DNA from: Bartonella queenslandensis
GTDB lineage: Bacteria > Pseudomonadota > Alphaproteobacteria > Rhizobiales > Rhizobiaceae
DNA: 64,000 nt
Assembly: GCF_018155095.1 (NCBI RefSeq)
Contig: NZ_NAAI01000002.1
Span: 271,126-335,125 of the forward strand
Reading direction: 5' to 3'
Within the stretch, counting starts at the first letter, position 1. The number at the start of each line of letters is the position of its first letter. A program made the translations under genes and the position numbers. A model generated the notes under the pieces. The model was not told where the DNA came from. It saw only the letters and a list, made by a program, of their open reading frames with translations, and did not search any database. Below are positions 9,807-19,836 of this stretch, in pieces.

Positions 9807-12242
9807 TTGTTTATAAAAAATAAAAACATCAAGAGCTTTGCAATGAAGCTTTTGTGTGTGCGCATTTTGATGTGGGGGATTCTTTCATTTGAACGGATAT
9901 GGGTACGATTGTGGCCGTTTTTCGTTGTTCTCAGCCTCTTTTGTTCGTTTAGTTGGTTGGGACTTTTTGGTATTTTAGGATATTGGTCCCATTGGCTTTT
10001 ACTTGGGGGGATGCTGGTTTGTGCTGGAGCGAGTTTATTTTTTCTTATTGGTTTTCGGTTTCCCACAATGCGGGAAGTGGATCACCGTCTTGAACAGGTT
10101 AATGATCTTAAACACCAGCCTTTGAATATTCAAACAGATCATGTATGTTCTGAAAATGAGGAAGATTTTAGTGCTGTTATTTGGCGTGAACATCAACGCC
10201 GAATGGCAGAACAATTAGTCCATTTAAAAATTGGATTTATCTCGCTTAATAGTGCGGCTTATGATCCTTTGGCTTTGAGGGCTTTATGTGTTCTCCTTTT
10301 TGTGTGTGCTTTTAGTTTTTCTTTTGGTTCACGAGGGGGGCGTTTAGCTGATGCTTTTGATTTTCGTCCTGTTGTTCATGAAAAATTCATGCGGATTGAT
10401 GCTTGGGTAACACCCCCTGCTTATACCGGTGTTGCACCTATTTATTTGACAAAAGATGAGAAGACACAACTGGAAATTCCTGAAGGGAGTGATGTGGTTG
10501 TACGTGTTGTCAATGGCGCTGGTATTAGGGTAAAAGCAAAGTCTGTAGATGAGGGACAAGAAATTTCGTTTTCAGAGAAAAATGAAAAAACAGCCTTGAA
10601 TGCCCCAATTATTCATTTTGAAACACATTTGAAGCATTCAATGGATTTGTTTGTATCATCACGTCGTAAAAAACAGCAGTGGCATTTGCAGATGATTAAA
10701 GATGCTTTTCCAACAATTCGTTGGCTAGAGAAACCAGGGCGGATTTTAACAGGGTCGTTAGAGCTACGGTATGAATTGGATGATGATTATGGTGTGACAA
10801 AGGCTTTTGTTGAAATAGAGCCTTTTTTTCCTCAGAATAAAAATGCTCCTTCTCTTTATAAGGCTCCGGAAATAGAGCTTCTGCTTCCACGGGGTGGAAA
10901 GGGTAAAATGCGGACAGTACATGATGTATCAGCGCATCCATGGGCGGGTTCGCAGGTTAAAATTACTTTGGTAGCAGAAGATGGTGCGGGGCAGAAAGGG
11001 CGTAGCAAAACTTTTGTTATGATATTACCACAGCGTGTTTTTTCAAATCCTGTTGCACGTTCTGTGAGTGAATTACGTCGTTTACTTGCTCTTGATGTGT
11101 CTGCGAAAGAGCATGTATTGGATATGCTTTCTGCTTTGCTGGTGCGTCCAGAAAAGGGGCTTCAAAATGCAGCGCATTTTCTCGTTCTACAAAGTGCGTG
11201 GACAAGGCTTTCTTTGGCACAAACAGAAGAGGACTTGTACGATGTGGTGGATTATTTATGGCAGATTGCTTTAGGGATTGAAGGCAATCAGCTTGAATCC
11301 GTGCAGAAAAATTTAAAACAAGCACAAGCTGCTTTACGGGATGCACTACGGTATGGTGCTCCAGCAGAAGAAATTGAACGGCTTATGGCAGATTTACGTC
11401 AAGCCATGGAGGCGTATATTCAAGCTTTGGCTGAAAAAGCACCAGATAGTCAAGTTTCTAAAAATTCTAAAAGCTCAAAAAGCCCTAATCTTTCTGAAGA
11501 TACATTACAAGAAAAACTGAATCTCATTGAGGAAATGGCTAAAACTGGCTCTTCTTTAGCAGCGGAACAACTCTTGGCGGAAATTGAACAAACGCTTGAC
11601 CATTTGCAGGTACAAAAAGGCAATCAAAATGAGGGAGAAAAAAGTCAATCTACACACATGAAAGAAAAGATGGACCAACTTGGAGATTTAATGCGTCGTC
11701 AGCAAGAAATTCTCAATGAAACACATCAGTTAGAGATGGGACAAAAACGTGGGGAACATATACCGGAAAAACAAAAAAAATCTTTAAAAAAACGTCAGGC
11801 TGAATTGCAGTCTGAATTATCAACATTAGAAAAAGAATTATTAGAACAAGGATTTGAAACAGGTGATGCCTTGAAAAAGGCGGAAGAAAAAATGAATTCC
11901 GCAGAAGATGCTCTTGATCATGGAAATCATCAGGAATCTATACAAAATCAGTCTGATGCTTTAGAATCTTTGCGGCAAGGTGCCCAAAGTGTTTTGAAAA
12001 AAATGCGTGAAACACTCAAAGAAACAGGGAATGATCAAAATGCTGATTCTAGTCCGAAAGATCCGTTAGGGCGTCCACTTTCTTCAAAAACAGATGAAGG
12101 ACAAGAAGGTGAAGCCCTTCCACAAGAAAGTGATCAAATGCGTACGCGGCAAATTTTGGATGAAATTCGCAAACGCCTTGGTAGGGAACATATTCCAGAA
12201 GTGGAAAAAAACTATCTTGAAAGGTTGCTTCATTTTAATTAA
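9807..12242 (+). CDS. DUF4175 / TIGR02302 family membrane protein
   Basis: An 811-aa protein with two N-terminal membrane segments (WPFFVVLSLFCSFSWLGLFG and LLLGGMLVCAGASLFFLIGF), a third near residue 155 (LCVLLFVCAFSFSFGS), a beta-rich middle region (MRIDAWVTPPAYTGVAP) and a long charged, coiled-coil C-terminal part rich in Gln, Glu and Lys. This matches the alphaproteobacterial DUF4175 family that usually follows lysA; its function is unknown. The listed start is TTG at 9807; an ATG at 9843 (MKLLCVRILMWG) is an alternative. The C-terminal end (ILDEIRKRLGR and YLERLLHF) is the family's conserved terminus, so the gene looks complete. Confidence 0.85.
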   Translation: MFIKNKNIKSFAMKLLCVRILMWGILSFERIWVRLWPFFVVLSLFCSFSWLGLFGILGYWSHWLLLGGMLVCAGASLFFLIGFRFPTMREVDHRLEQVNDLKHQPLNIQTDHVCSENEEDFSAVIWREHQRRMAEQLVHLKIGFISLNSAAYDPLALRALCVLLFVCAFSFSFGSRGGRLADAFDFRPVVHEKFMRIDAWVTPPAYTGVAPIYLTKDEKTQLEIPEGSDVVVRVVNGAGIRVKAKSVDEGQEISFSEKNEKTALNAPIIHFETHLKHSMDLFVSSRRKKQQWHLQMIKDAFPTIRWLEKPGRILTGSLELRYELDDDYGVTKAFVEIEPFFPQNKNAPSLYKAPEIELLLPRGGKGKMRTVHDVSAHPWAGSQVKITLVAEDGAGQKGRSKTFVMILPQRVFSNPVARSVSELRRLLALDVSAKEHVLDMLSALLVRPEKGLQNAAHFLVLQSAWTRLSLAQTEEDLYDVVDYLWQIALGIEGNQLESVQKNLKQAQAALRDALRYGAPAEEIERLMADLRQAMEAYIQALAEKAPDSQVSKNSKSSKSPNLSEDTLQEKLNLIEEMAKTGSSLAAEQLLAEIEQTLDHLQVQKGNQNEGEKSQSTHMKEKMDQLGDLMRRQQEILNETHQLEMGQKRGEHIPEKQKKSLKKRQAELQSELSTLEKELLEQGFETGDALKKAEEKMNSAEDALDHGNHQESIQNQSDALESLRQGAQSVLKKMRETLKETGNDQNADSSPKDPLGRPLSSKTDEGQEGEALPQESDQMRTRQILDEIRKRLGREHIPEVEKNYLERLLHFN

Positions 12243-12468
12243 CCAATTGTTGGCTTTTTTCTTAATTAATGTCAGAAGCAGCATAGGAGAAACCTCTATG
12301 GAATTCATCTCAAAAGAAAATGATTGAAGTGCTTATCATGCAATCATCATCCTTTTGTTCTGCTTTTTTTGATCATTTAAGTTTAGAATGTGAAATATTG
12401 AAATGTTCGCTATTGCGGATAAAGAGTAGAAGTCCATATAGGTTTAGTATATGAAGATCTTATAATAT

Positions 12469-13239
12469 TTGAAATTTGTTTCTACATGGTATGTTGAATT
12501 GGATATTGTCACACTGAAAGATTTTTATGCTTCTGCACTTGGACTGCGTGTACAAAAGGTGCTGTGTGACCAATTGAATTTATGGTGGCCTAATCTTACG
12601 GATAAACGGGTTATGGGGTTGGGGTATACACTTCCTTATCTTTCTGCATTACGTAAACGTACCCAACAATGTTTTGCTTTTATGCCAGCTAGGCAAGGAG
12701 CTTCGCCTTGGCCTTGTGTTGAGCAGGTTGCTACAGCGCTTGTTTTTGAAGAAGACTTACCGCTTTCTGATGCATCAGTTGATTGTATTTTATTGGTCCA
12801 TGCATTAGAATATACAGAGAATTCATTTGAAACGTTGAATGAAATATGGCGTGTTTTAGCACCCAATGGTCGTTTGATTGTCATTGTTCCTAATCGCTCT
12901 GGTTTTTGGGCACGCAATACGACGACACCTTTTGGTTATGGCGAACCCTATACTCGGCAACAGATTACGCGTTTGTTTGAAAAAACAAATTTTGTTTCTG
13001 AAGCAATCCAAGAAATTGTCCATTATATGCCCTATACAGGTCATGTTTCGCGATTGTTCTCATTTTTTTATGAGCCATTTGCACGCCATCTTTTTCCTTA
13101 TTTTGGTGGACTCTTAATCTGTCAGGCACAAAAACGTGTTTATCAGGGGTTGCTCGTACAGCGTCGTCAGTCGCGACGTGTTTTTATTCCTGCTTTATCC
13201 CCACAGACAAGAAATATTTTAATTTATAAAAATCATTAA
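12469..13239 (+). CDS. Class I SAM-dependent methyltransferase
   Basis: A 256-aa protein with a methyltransferase type-11 core. Residues around ATALVFEEDLPLSDASVDCI give the acidic and Asp-containing SAM-pocket strands, followed by LLVHALEYTENSFETLNEIW and VLAPNGRLIVIVPNRSGFWA. The N-terminal part (VELDIVTLKDFYASALG) is that of the rhizobial family found near hydroxyacylglutathione hydrolase genes. The usual Gly-rich motif I is poorly preserved (MGLGYTLPYL), as is common in this family. The substrate is unknown. The start is a TTG at 12469 with no good alternative. The gene stands alone before a 1.3 kb spacer. Confidence 0.8.
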   Translation: MKFVSTWYVELDIVTLKDFYASALGLRVQKVLCDQLNLWWPNLTDKRVMGLGYTLPYLSALRKRTQQCFAFMPARQGASPWPCVEQVATALVFEEDLPLSDASVDCILLVHALEYTENSFETLNEIWRVLAPNGRLIVIVPNRSGFWARNTTTPFGYGEPYTRQQITRLFEKTNFVSEAIQEIVHYMPYTGHVSRLFSFFYEPFARHLFPYFGGLLICQAQKRVYQGLLVQRRQSRRVFIPALSPQTRNILIYKNH

Positions 13240-14519
13240 TTATTTTGCCATTAGCATAAGAATCGCAAATTTATGAAGCTTCTTTCAAACTTTCATATTA
13301 ACAATAAAAAAATATTTGTTTGCACATTATACGTGGAATAAATCAGTGAATATAAAATCTTAAGTATCAAGATAGCAAATCATCTTTAATGAATCGTAGC
13401 AAATATTCTAGGTGAGAAAAATGCTGAGCATTTTGTTAAGTGTCAAAATGGCGAGTGTCCGATAGGATTTTTGCATTATGGTTTATGAACAAATAACGTG
13501 AAATAGATTTGGCAGAAAGATGAAATGTTTCTTTAAAGGAAAGAATATTTTTTCAATGGTTTTCTATCGCCTTATGATATGAAAAATCAAAAGGTTTTAT
13601 AAAAATAGCCGCTTTATCTCTATGGTGTGTAGGACTTTAACGCACTTTGGATAAGATAAAAGTTTTGTTTATAATATTAAATAATTTTTCAATTATGAGA
13701 GAGGTATTTTTGAAAATACACCATGTTTTTTAATGGGGGTTTATTGTGTAATATATTGATTTATAATAATTATTTATTATTCAACTTGAATTAGCTTTCT
13801 GAATATCGTAAGATTCTCTTATATTGAATCAAACAAAATCATTTGCTTGTATGTCCCAAGTGGGGGCCATGGAGGTAAAAATTGGATCAGAAAGAACATA
13901 TACTTCTTATGGACTTATCCCAAGAGTTGTAGGATTGTCGTAACATTTTAGAGCTCGCCTGAGTATGTGATGGTGCTCGCTTATCCTTTTTATTCAGCAT
14001 AAAGATGGTAGTGCTCAATGGCTTTCTTTATCGTTCGGATAAACATATCATATAACTCATTATCCTGTTTCTTAAGAGGAGGTAAGTCAATGATTGGAGA
14101 AAAAATATCTCTCAATTTAGGCGAGTAAATATGAGGTAAAGCAGTGTGTGAGGCGGTATATTAAAAAAATAATCATAAATATCAATATGCTAAAGAAAAT
14201 GGTTATGATAAAAAATATTGCTAAAAGATATTACGATTATTTGTATGCGAAATATATTTAAAATTTTAAAGAGAGAAAAAACATATAAAGCAGAAATTGC
14301 CAAGTATATTGTGAGGTTGGAAAGCATTTCTGTTGCGCGTTCTCGTATTGGAATATTTTCATAAGAGAAAACTGTCTTTTGTTATAAGAGCGCTGATAAG
14401 GGAAGTTCTATACGGTAGCACTCAAATTGCATGTAAGCGTTTTTTTCAGTCTCGTTTTTGTTTTAATGCAAAGAAAGATTGAAGATATTAAAATTATTTT
14501 TGCAACGGTTAATATCAAA
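13240..14519. other. Long spacer with remnant of the integrase/inverted-repeat element
   Basis: No intact gene. Bases about 13748-13840 carry the element's left arm (ATATTGATTTATAATAATTA, then GAATATCGTAAGATTCTCT and TATTGAATCAAACAAAAT). Bases about 13960-14060 retain integrase-like sequence (CATAAAGATGGTAGTGCTCA aligns with the intact Arm-domain segment at 50770). A clear right arm is not seen nearby; a right-arm-like sequence occurs only beyond the response regulator, near 15600. Confidence 0.6.
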
Positions 14520-15197
14520 TTAGAGATTTAAACGATAACCATTCTGATCTGTCATGAGAATTTGTGCATTGGAGGGATCATTTTCGATTTTTTGTCGTAA
14601 ACGATAGATATGGGTTTCTAAAATATGGGTGATAACGTTTTCATTATAACCCCAAACTTGTTCTAACAATGTTTCACGGCTGACAATTTTATCGTTAGCA
14701 TAATAGAGGCATTTGAGAATCGCGGTTTCTTTTTCTGTGAGATAGATTTTATTGTTGCATTGATCAAGAAGGAGTTTTTGTCTTAGTTTAAAAGTATAGG
14801 GGCCAATATGAAAGGTCGCATCTTCATTTTGTTCATATTGGCGCAATTGTGCTCGAATTCGCGCTAATAACACCGCAAAGCGAAAGGGTTTTTTCACATA
14901 ATCATTGGCGCCTGTTTCAAGATCTAAAATGGTCTCGCAGTCTGTATCATCATTCGTTATCATGATAATAGGGGCACGAAATCCTTTGGTGCGTAATTGT
15001 TTAACGGCTTTACGACCATTAAGATCAGGAAGTGCAAGTCCCAAAATAGCGAGATCAATATTTTCTTCTTGAACTATTTTTATTCCCCCTTCAGCTGTTT
15101 TTGCTTGGAAAATTTCAAACTCTTGATGCATTTGCAATTGTTCTACCAAAATGGGGCGTAGATCATCATCTTCAACAATTAAAAGAGTATAGTTCAT
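14520..15197 (-). CDS. OmpR/PhoB-type response regulator with Gly at the phospho-acceptor position
   Basis: A 225-aa protein with a receiver domain (residues 1-120) and a winged-helix DNA-binding domain (EKETAILKCLYYANDKIVSR, then LETHIYRLRQKIENDP). The family resembles rhizobial CenR-like regulators (from memory). The receiver keeps the acidic cluster EDDD at 9-12, the Thr/Ser position (IIMIT) and the Lys in YVKKPF. The acceptor segment reads LAILGLALPDLNG, so Gly53 stands where the phosphorylated Asp should be; the codon is GGA, two changes from GAT. It probably works independently of phosphorylation (inference). I chose the ATG at 15197 because AAGGA lies 7 bases upstream; the longer frame adds 24 unrelated residues. 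No histidine kinase is adjacent. Confidence 0.88.
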   Translation of the reverse strand: MNYTLLIVEDDDLRPILVEQLQMHQEFEIFQAKTAEGGIKIVQEENIDLAILGLALPDLNGRKAVKQLRTKGFRAPIIMITNDDTDCETILDLETGANDYVKKPFRFAVLLARIRAQLRQYEQNEDATFHIGPYTFKLRQKLLLDQCNNKIYLTEKETAILKCLYYANDKIVSRETLLEQVWGYNENVITHILETHIYRLRQKIENDPSNAQILMTDQNGYRLNL

Positions 15198-16065
15198 GTT
15201 TTTCCTTATAGGCATGTTAATGCACTGATTAGTAAAGAGTAGTTTCATGAAAAATGAGATTTGATGCAAGAAAAATTAAAAGAGGAAAGTTAAAAAAGAG
15301 AGTCTCTAAAAAATGAACTTTTATGATTTTATGGTCACTTGCCAAAAAGAAGATGTATCCTTGTATACAGAATATTATACATTGATTGGAAGCGTTGTTT
15401 TTTATACGCTAAGCCGTATTTTGCCATTGGGAACGACCATCTTTACGCTTATATTAGAAAGAAACAAGCCGGCACCATCATATGCTTGGGGCTTTTCAAT
15501 GTTGAGACTCTTGGTATTTGAGACTCTTTATAAAAGATATGTTTTTAATCTACGCAGGCTTTTCTGTTTTTAACGTACAAAAGACATAATTTTGATCGAT
15601 CCAACATGGAACGGGTTTGGAATGAGAAAAATCCTGCGGTATGAGGGACTTTCATCTCCAACATGCAAAACAATGAATACTCTTTTTAAATCAGTATGAT
15701 GCGTTTTTAAGCGTGAAAAGAACTGTGCAATATTCTCACACATAGCACTGTTTAGGAGAATTTCACGGTCATTTTTATTGTTTTTTCGTCGCATTTGTAT
15801 ACGAAATGGTCGGTGTCGTACTCGTCGTTTTATTCATTATAATCGTTGAGTCAGTCTGCCCTTGAGCCATGCTGAAAAGATGCATCATGAACAGAGTGTT
15901 TGTACCATTTTAGCGGGCTGTATTGAGACAGAGTGTAGAATAAAAAATATAACAAGGAAGAGTATATTAGCATGAGAACACGTAAAGGAATGCATTGTGC
16001 TCGCTCTTTTGTTCTATGAAGTATTGTTTCATATGATTAGATAAATAAAAATTATTGTTTTAAGA
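15198..16065. other. Spacer with possible relict reading frame and element arm
   Basis: A plus-strand frame at 15313-15573 (86 codons, hydrophobic in the middle) has no family I recognise, and a second frame at 15339-15521 overlaps it. Together they look like a decayed membrane-protein gene rather than a functional one. Bases about 15590-15680 match the right arm of the integrase/inverted-repeat element (compare AATCCTGCGGTATGAGGG with the arm near 46065). The 74-codon minus-strand frame at 15570-15794 lies over this arm and is not called. Confidence 0.5.
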
Positions 16066-16494
16066 TCAAAGCATTTCCTTCTTAAGGTTGCCCATTAAAC
16101 ACACTTCTTTCCATTCATCTTCTGTTACCGGTTGTACTGATAAGCGGCTGGCATTGACCAGAACCATATTTGCTAGTTTGGGATTGGCTTTAATTTGTTT
16201 TAATGAAACAGGTGTTGGCATGTCACAAAGTGCACGGATATCCACACATTCCCAGCGTGGATCAGAGCTTGTAGAATCAGGGTGTGCTTCAGCACATATT
16301 TCGACAATGCCTACAATTTCTAAACCTTTATTTGAGTGATAAAAAAAGCCTTTATCGCCATATTTCATGGCACGCATATTATTACGGGCTTGATAATTGC
16401 GGACACCATCCCATTGTTCGCCATCCGCTCCTTTTTTCTTTTGCATCTCCCATGACCATTTATGAGGTTCAGATTTAAAAAGCCAATAAGCCAT
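16066..16494 (-). CDS. EVE domain-containing protein
   Basis: A 142-aa protein consisting almost entirely of an EVE domain, a PUA-like fold related to thymocyte nuclear protein 1 that is thought to bind modified bases in nucleic acid. Diagnostic segments are AYWLFKSEPHKWSWE at the N-terminus, QWDGVRNYQARNNMRAMKYG, GFFYHSNKGLEIVGIVEI, and the terminal MVLVNASRLSVQPVTEDEW. AAAGG lies 7 bases before the ATG. Ligand and role in this organism are unknown. Related rhizobial genes sit near tsaD, as here, but a 0.67 kb decayed spacer now separates them. Confidence 0.9.
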   Translation of the reverse strand: MAYWLFKSEPHKWSWEMQKKKGADGEQWDGVRNYQARNNMRAMKYGDKGFFYHSNKGLEIVGIVEICAEAHPDSTSSDPRWECVDIRALCDMPTPVSLKQIKANPKLANMVLVNASRLSVQPVTEDEWKEVCLMGNLKKEML

Positions 16495-17161
16495 GTATTT
16501 ACCTTTTTCATAGATTGTTATGCATTCATCATGTCCAATTTTTTATAAGCACCTTTGTAATATCATCAATAATGATTTTTAAAATGGAGTAAAGAGCGGG
16601 AGTTATTTGTTTTTTGTTTCAAAATAATTTGTAGGAGTAGACTCCAATTAAGTTGTATTTTGCTTATTTTTTAGCAGAAAAATGTATCATAAAAAATAGA
16701 CTTAAAATTGCTCAGCTATGTGGAGGCTTGACTATCTTTTCGGCTATAGTTTGAAACGCAGTCACTAAAGGTGCACGACATTAGAAAAAATTTAGCAAGA
16801 AAATTAGTTTTGAAGAATTACTACAATGGTTGTGAAACAAAATAAATGGTCAAAGGTTATGGTGTCAAAGAATAGTTTGATATTATACTTTGTGGGGTAG
16901 GGTGCGTTTTATGGTGCCATAAAAATTGTCATTTGAGGTGTGGTGATATAAGGCAAGTTTCCTTGAAACATGAAGTGTTTTTAAAATATATGATGAATAT
17001 TTAAGTTTGCCTATCGCACTTTGAGTTAAGTGAATCGTGTGAAATGAGAAGCAAATAAAATCGTTTGTAGGTGGAAAATTGATCCAATAACCATTTGGAT
17101 GATTACAGACCGGATTGAGTGAAAATCTTTGTTCTTTGAAAGGTGAGGAAAATTAATTTTC
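16495..17161. other. Spacer with a dispersed repeat (EVE gene-tsaD)
   Basis: No gene supported. Bases about 16915-16990 share GTCATTTGAGGTGTGGTGAT and following sequence with 41935-42010 (CATCATTTGAGATGTGGTGA), showing a second dispersed repeat family. The rest is AT-rich with stops in all frames. Confidence 0.5.
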
Positions 17162-18256
17162 TTATGCTTTTGTCCCACGGCGTCCCATTCCGATCAAGGG
17201 CGCGGCTTTTTCATCTAATGGCCAGCGTGAGCGAGGGGCAATATCAAGAGGGCTTGTTTCTCCTCGTGCGAGCTTGTGTGCACCGGCAAAAGCAATCATG
17301 GCTGCATTATCCGTACACAAGGAAAGAGGAGGCGCTATAAATTCAAAACCATGTTGATGGGCAAGCTCTTGCAATGTAGAGCGGAGTGCTTGGTTTGCAG
17401 CAACGCCGCCTGCAACAACTAAAGCAGGAGAATGCTTTCCTTGATCATGAGAGAGAGGATATTGGTTGGTAAAATGTTTTAGAGCCAAAAGAACACGATC
17501 ACGCACCGTATCGGTCACGGCGGCTTGAAAACTTGCTGCAATATCAGCAACATCATTTTCTGTAAGAGGCGCTATGGCTGTTGCGGCTTGTCGAACAGCC
17601 GTTTTGAGTCCTGAAAAAGAAAAATCTAACCGTTTTTCACCTTTTAAAGGTCGTGGAAGAGGGAAGCGATTTTTATCACCTAATAAAGCTGCTTTTTCAA
17701 GTGCTGGTCCACCAGGATAAGGAAGACCTAAAAGTTTGGCAGTTTTATCAAAGGCTTCTCCTAATGCATCATCAATGGTGGTTCCTAAACGCTGATAGTT
17801 ACCTACTCCATGAACAAGAATTGTTTGTGTATGCCCCCCTGAAACTAAAAGTAATAAATAAGGAAACTTAACATTGTGCGTTAACACAGCTGTTAAAGCA
17901 TGCCCCTCTAAGTGATTTACAGCAATAAATGGTTTTCCAGTGGCAAGAGAGAGTGCTTTTGCGCTCATAACACCTACTAATAACCCCCCTATCAAACCAG
18001 GTCCACTGGTGGCTGCAATGCCATCAATATCTTTTAATTTTATATTGGCTTCGGTGAGGGCTTGAAGAATTAAATGATCAAGAATTTCAACATGGGCACG
18101 AGCGGCAATTTCAGGAACAACACCACCGTAAGGGGCATGATGATCAATTTGACTCCAAACAATATTGGAAAGAATTCGGGTGTTTAATTCATTGTTGTAT
18201 TCAATGACAGCCGCTGCCGTTTCATCACAACTTGTTTCTATTCCCAACAGACGCAT
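17162..18256 (-). CDS. tsaD: tRNA threonylcarbamoyladenosine (t6A37) transferase subunit TsaD
   Basis: A 364-aa ASKHA-fold protein that, with TsaB and TsaE, transfers threonylcarbamoyl to A37 of ANN-decoding tRNAs. It begins with [15 protein letters not shown] and has the metal-binding H-x3-H in [12 protein letters not shown], the phosphate motif [13 protein letters not shown], the segment [20 protein letters not shown], and the C-terminal [14 protein letters not shown] with the metal-binding Asp. Length is standard. It is divergent from the mitofilin-like/hemY pair. In relatives hemC and hemD usually lie between; here they are absent. Confidence 0.95.
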   Translation of the reverse strand: MRLLGIETSCDETAAAVIEYNNELNTRILSNIVWSQIDHHAPYGGVVPEIAARAHVEILDHLILQALTEANIKLKDIDGIAATSGPGLIGGLLVGVMSAKALSLATGKPFIAVNHLEGHALTAVLTHNVKFPYLLLLVSGGHTQTILVHGVGNYQRLGTTIDDALGEAFDKTAKLLGLPYPGGPALEKAALLGDKNRFPLPRPLKGEKRLDFSFSGLKTAVRQAATAIAPLTENDVADIAASFQAAVTDTVRDRVLLALKHFTNQYPLSHDQGKHSPALVVAGGVAANQALRSTLQELAHQHGFEFIAPPLSLCTDNAAMIAFAGAHKLARGETSPLDIAPRSRWPLDEKAAPLIGMGRRGTKA

Positions 18257-18631
18257 TTTAAAGGGGACCTTATATTGAAGCTTCTTTCCTACGTGCGTAT
18301 CATGAACAGAAAAAGATGCAAAGGATTTCTCTTAAGAATTGATTTTTCTATGAGAGAATGCATTTTAATCCTTATTTTGAATTTTATGGCATTCTTGATT
18401 AAAAAATGAAGCTGTATTTTTTAGTATAAAATTCAGATGTGTTTTTAAAAACTTGTCTATCAAAGTTTATCATTGTAAATATTACTGAGAAAAATGTTAT
18501 TTAGGAAATTTCTATAAAGTTATACTCTTTGTAAAAGGAATGTAAAGTAAACAAAGATATTTGAGAAAAGCTTCATCTTTAAAACTTTTTTCATTTTATT
18601 ATTTTATCATCAAAGAAAATGTGCACAAAAA
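18257..18631. other. Divergent promoter region at the site where hemC/hemD would be expected
   Basis: About 375 AT-rich bases between divergent tsaD and the mitofilin-like gene. I see no readable hemC or hemD residue. Promoters for both directions presumably lie here, but no box is strong enough to mark. Confidence 0.4.
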
Positions 18632-19825
18632 GTGACAGAGATGGTCGATTCTTCAAAACCAAAAGTTAAATCACATTATGCTGGTACGCGCCGTAAGAAG
18701 CCCGTCATTGAACATGAAGTTGTTTCCCATGATTCAGAGAAAGAAATACAAGATTCTGTAGAATCTTATGCACAAGAAAAACAGAATATGCAAAATCAGG
18801 ATAAAAGTACCTCTGGTACGGCTTGGCTTTTGTTGCTTCTTTCAGGGATTCTAGGGGGAATCATTGCCTTGGGGGTTTTTGTGGGGCTTCAATGGGCGGG
18901 TTTGTTTTCTTCTCCTTTTGTGGAAAATTCAGTTGGAGAGAAAAACGTTTTACAGATTGTTGAAACTGCAAAAAGCCAAGGGGAAGAAGCAAGAAAACAA
19001 TTGAAGCAGCTATTTCAAGAAATTGATGCATTAAAAACAGAGTTTTCTTCTTTTTCATCACAGCAGTTTAAAACAACGACAAATAATGAGCTATCGAAAG
19101 AAGAAAGTAGGCAAGCTTTTGCGATTTTAGAGGAAAAAGTAAAAGCTCTTGAAGAGGCTGTACAAACTCTTGTTGGAGCGCCAAAAGAGATAGAAATGGC
19201 TTTGTCTGTTGGACAGAGCAATGCAAATGATCTTGCTGCGTTAAAAAAACAGTTGGAAGCATTTCAGGAGGAAATTACTGTTAAAAATAGTGAGAAAAGA
19301 GGAATAGATATGGCGCTCTTTACAGCAATCAGTTCATTAAAAAATGCTGTAGAACGGGGTGGGTCTTATAGCAATGAATTAAAGCTGTTACAGCAATTAT
19401 CACCCTCGATTGATGGACTTGATGTGTTGCAAAAGACAGCCACCGTAGGGCTTCCAAGTTCAGCACAACTTTCAATTGATTTTGCTCATGTTGCCGATGC
19501 AATCGTTCGTACGCAAAATATTGTTGCGTCAGATGCTGGTTTTTTTGACAGAATTTTAGCATGGATAAAAGGGCTTGTTGTTTCACGACCGATTGGAAAT
19601 GTTGAAGGGACAACTCTGGGGGCGATTGCTGCGCGCATGGAAGTTGCTATTCAAGCCGGTGATTACGAAAAGGCTTTGAGCGAATGGCAATCATTGCCCC
19701 AAAGTGCAAAAGATGTTTCAATGGATTTTGTTCAGAAGCTTGAAAGACATATTACTGTTCAACAATTGTTGCAGCAATTGCTGTTGTCGGTGCAACAAGG
19801 GTCTTTTAAGGCAACAAAGATGTAA
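18632..19825 (+). CDS. Mitofilin/HemX-like inner-membrane protein (COG4223 type)
   Basis: A 397-aa protein with a charged cytosolic N-terminus (about 60 residues), one membrane segment (WLLLLLSGILGGIIALGVFV), a long coiled coil (about residues 105-215, Glu/Lys/Gln-rich) and a C-terminal domain ending near KALSEWQSLPQSAKDVSMDF, the mitofilin-related region. In alphaproteobacteria this gene sits between hemD and hemY and is proposed to shape membrane contacts, as mitofilin does in mitochondria. GTG at 18632 is the listed start; ATG at 18641 (MVDSSKPKV) is equally possible. The hemY gene follows 11 bases later, so the pair is co-transcribed. Its retention without hemC/hemD suggests a role other than haem synthesis. 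Confidence 0.85.
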   Translation: MTEMVDSSKPKVKSHYAGTRRKKPVIEHEVVSHDSEKEIQDSVESYAQEKQNMQNQDKSTSGTAWLLLLLSGILGGIIALGVFVGLQWAGLFSSPFVENSVGEKNVLQIVETAKSQGEEARKQLKQLFQEIDALKTEFSSFSSQQFKTTTNNELSKEESRQAFAILEEKVKALEEAVQTLVGAPKEIEMALSVGQSNANDLAALKKQLEAFQEEITVKNSEKRGIDMALFTAISSLKNAVERGGSYSNELKLLQQLSPSIDGLDVLQKTATVGLPSSAQLSIDFAHVADAIVRTQNIVASDAGFFDRILAWIKGLVVSRPIGNVEGTTLGAIAARMEVAIQAGDYEKALSEWQSLPQSAKDVSMDFVQKLERHITVQQLLQQLLLSVQQGSFKATKM

Positions 19826-19836
19826 ATAGGATCCAG

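Noticed and set aside
11017..11346. 109-codon minus-strand reading frame
   Set aside because: It lies wholly inside the DUF4175 gene and has no recognisable domain; it is an antisense shadow.
15313..15573. Hydrophobic 86-codon gene downstream of the regulator promoter
   Set aside because: No family resemblance, two overlapping frames with similar quality, and no clear ribosome-binding site; kept only as a possible relict in the spacer entry.
15570..15794. 74-codon minus-strand gene
   Set aside because: Half of it is an arm of the dispersed integrase element, which explains the open frame.
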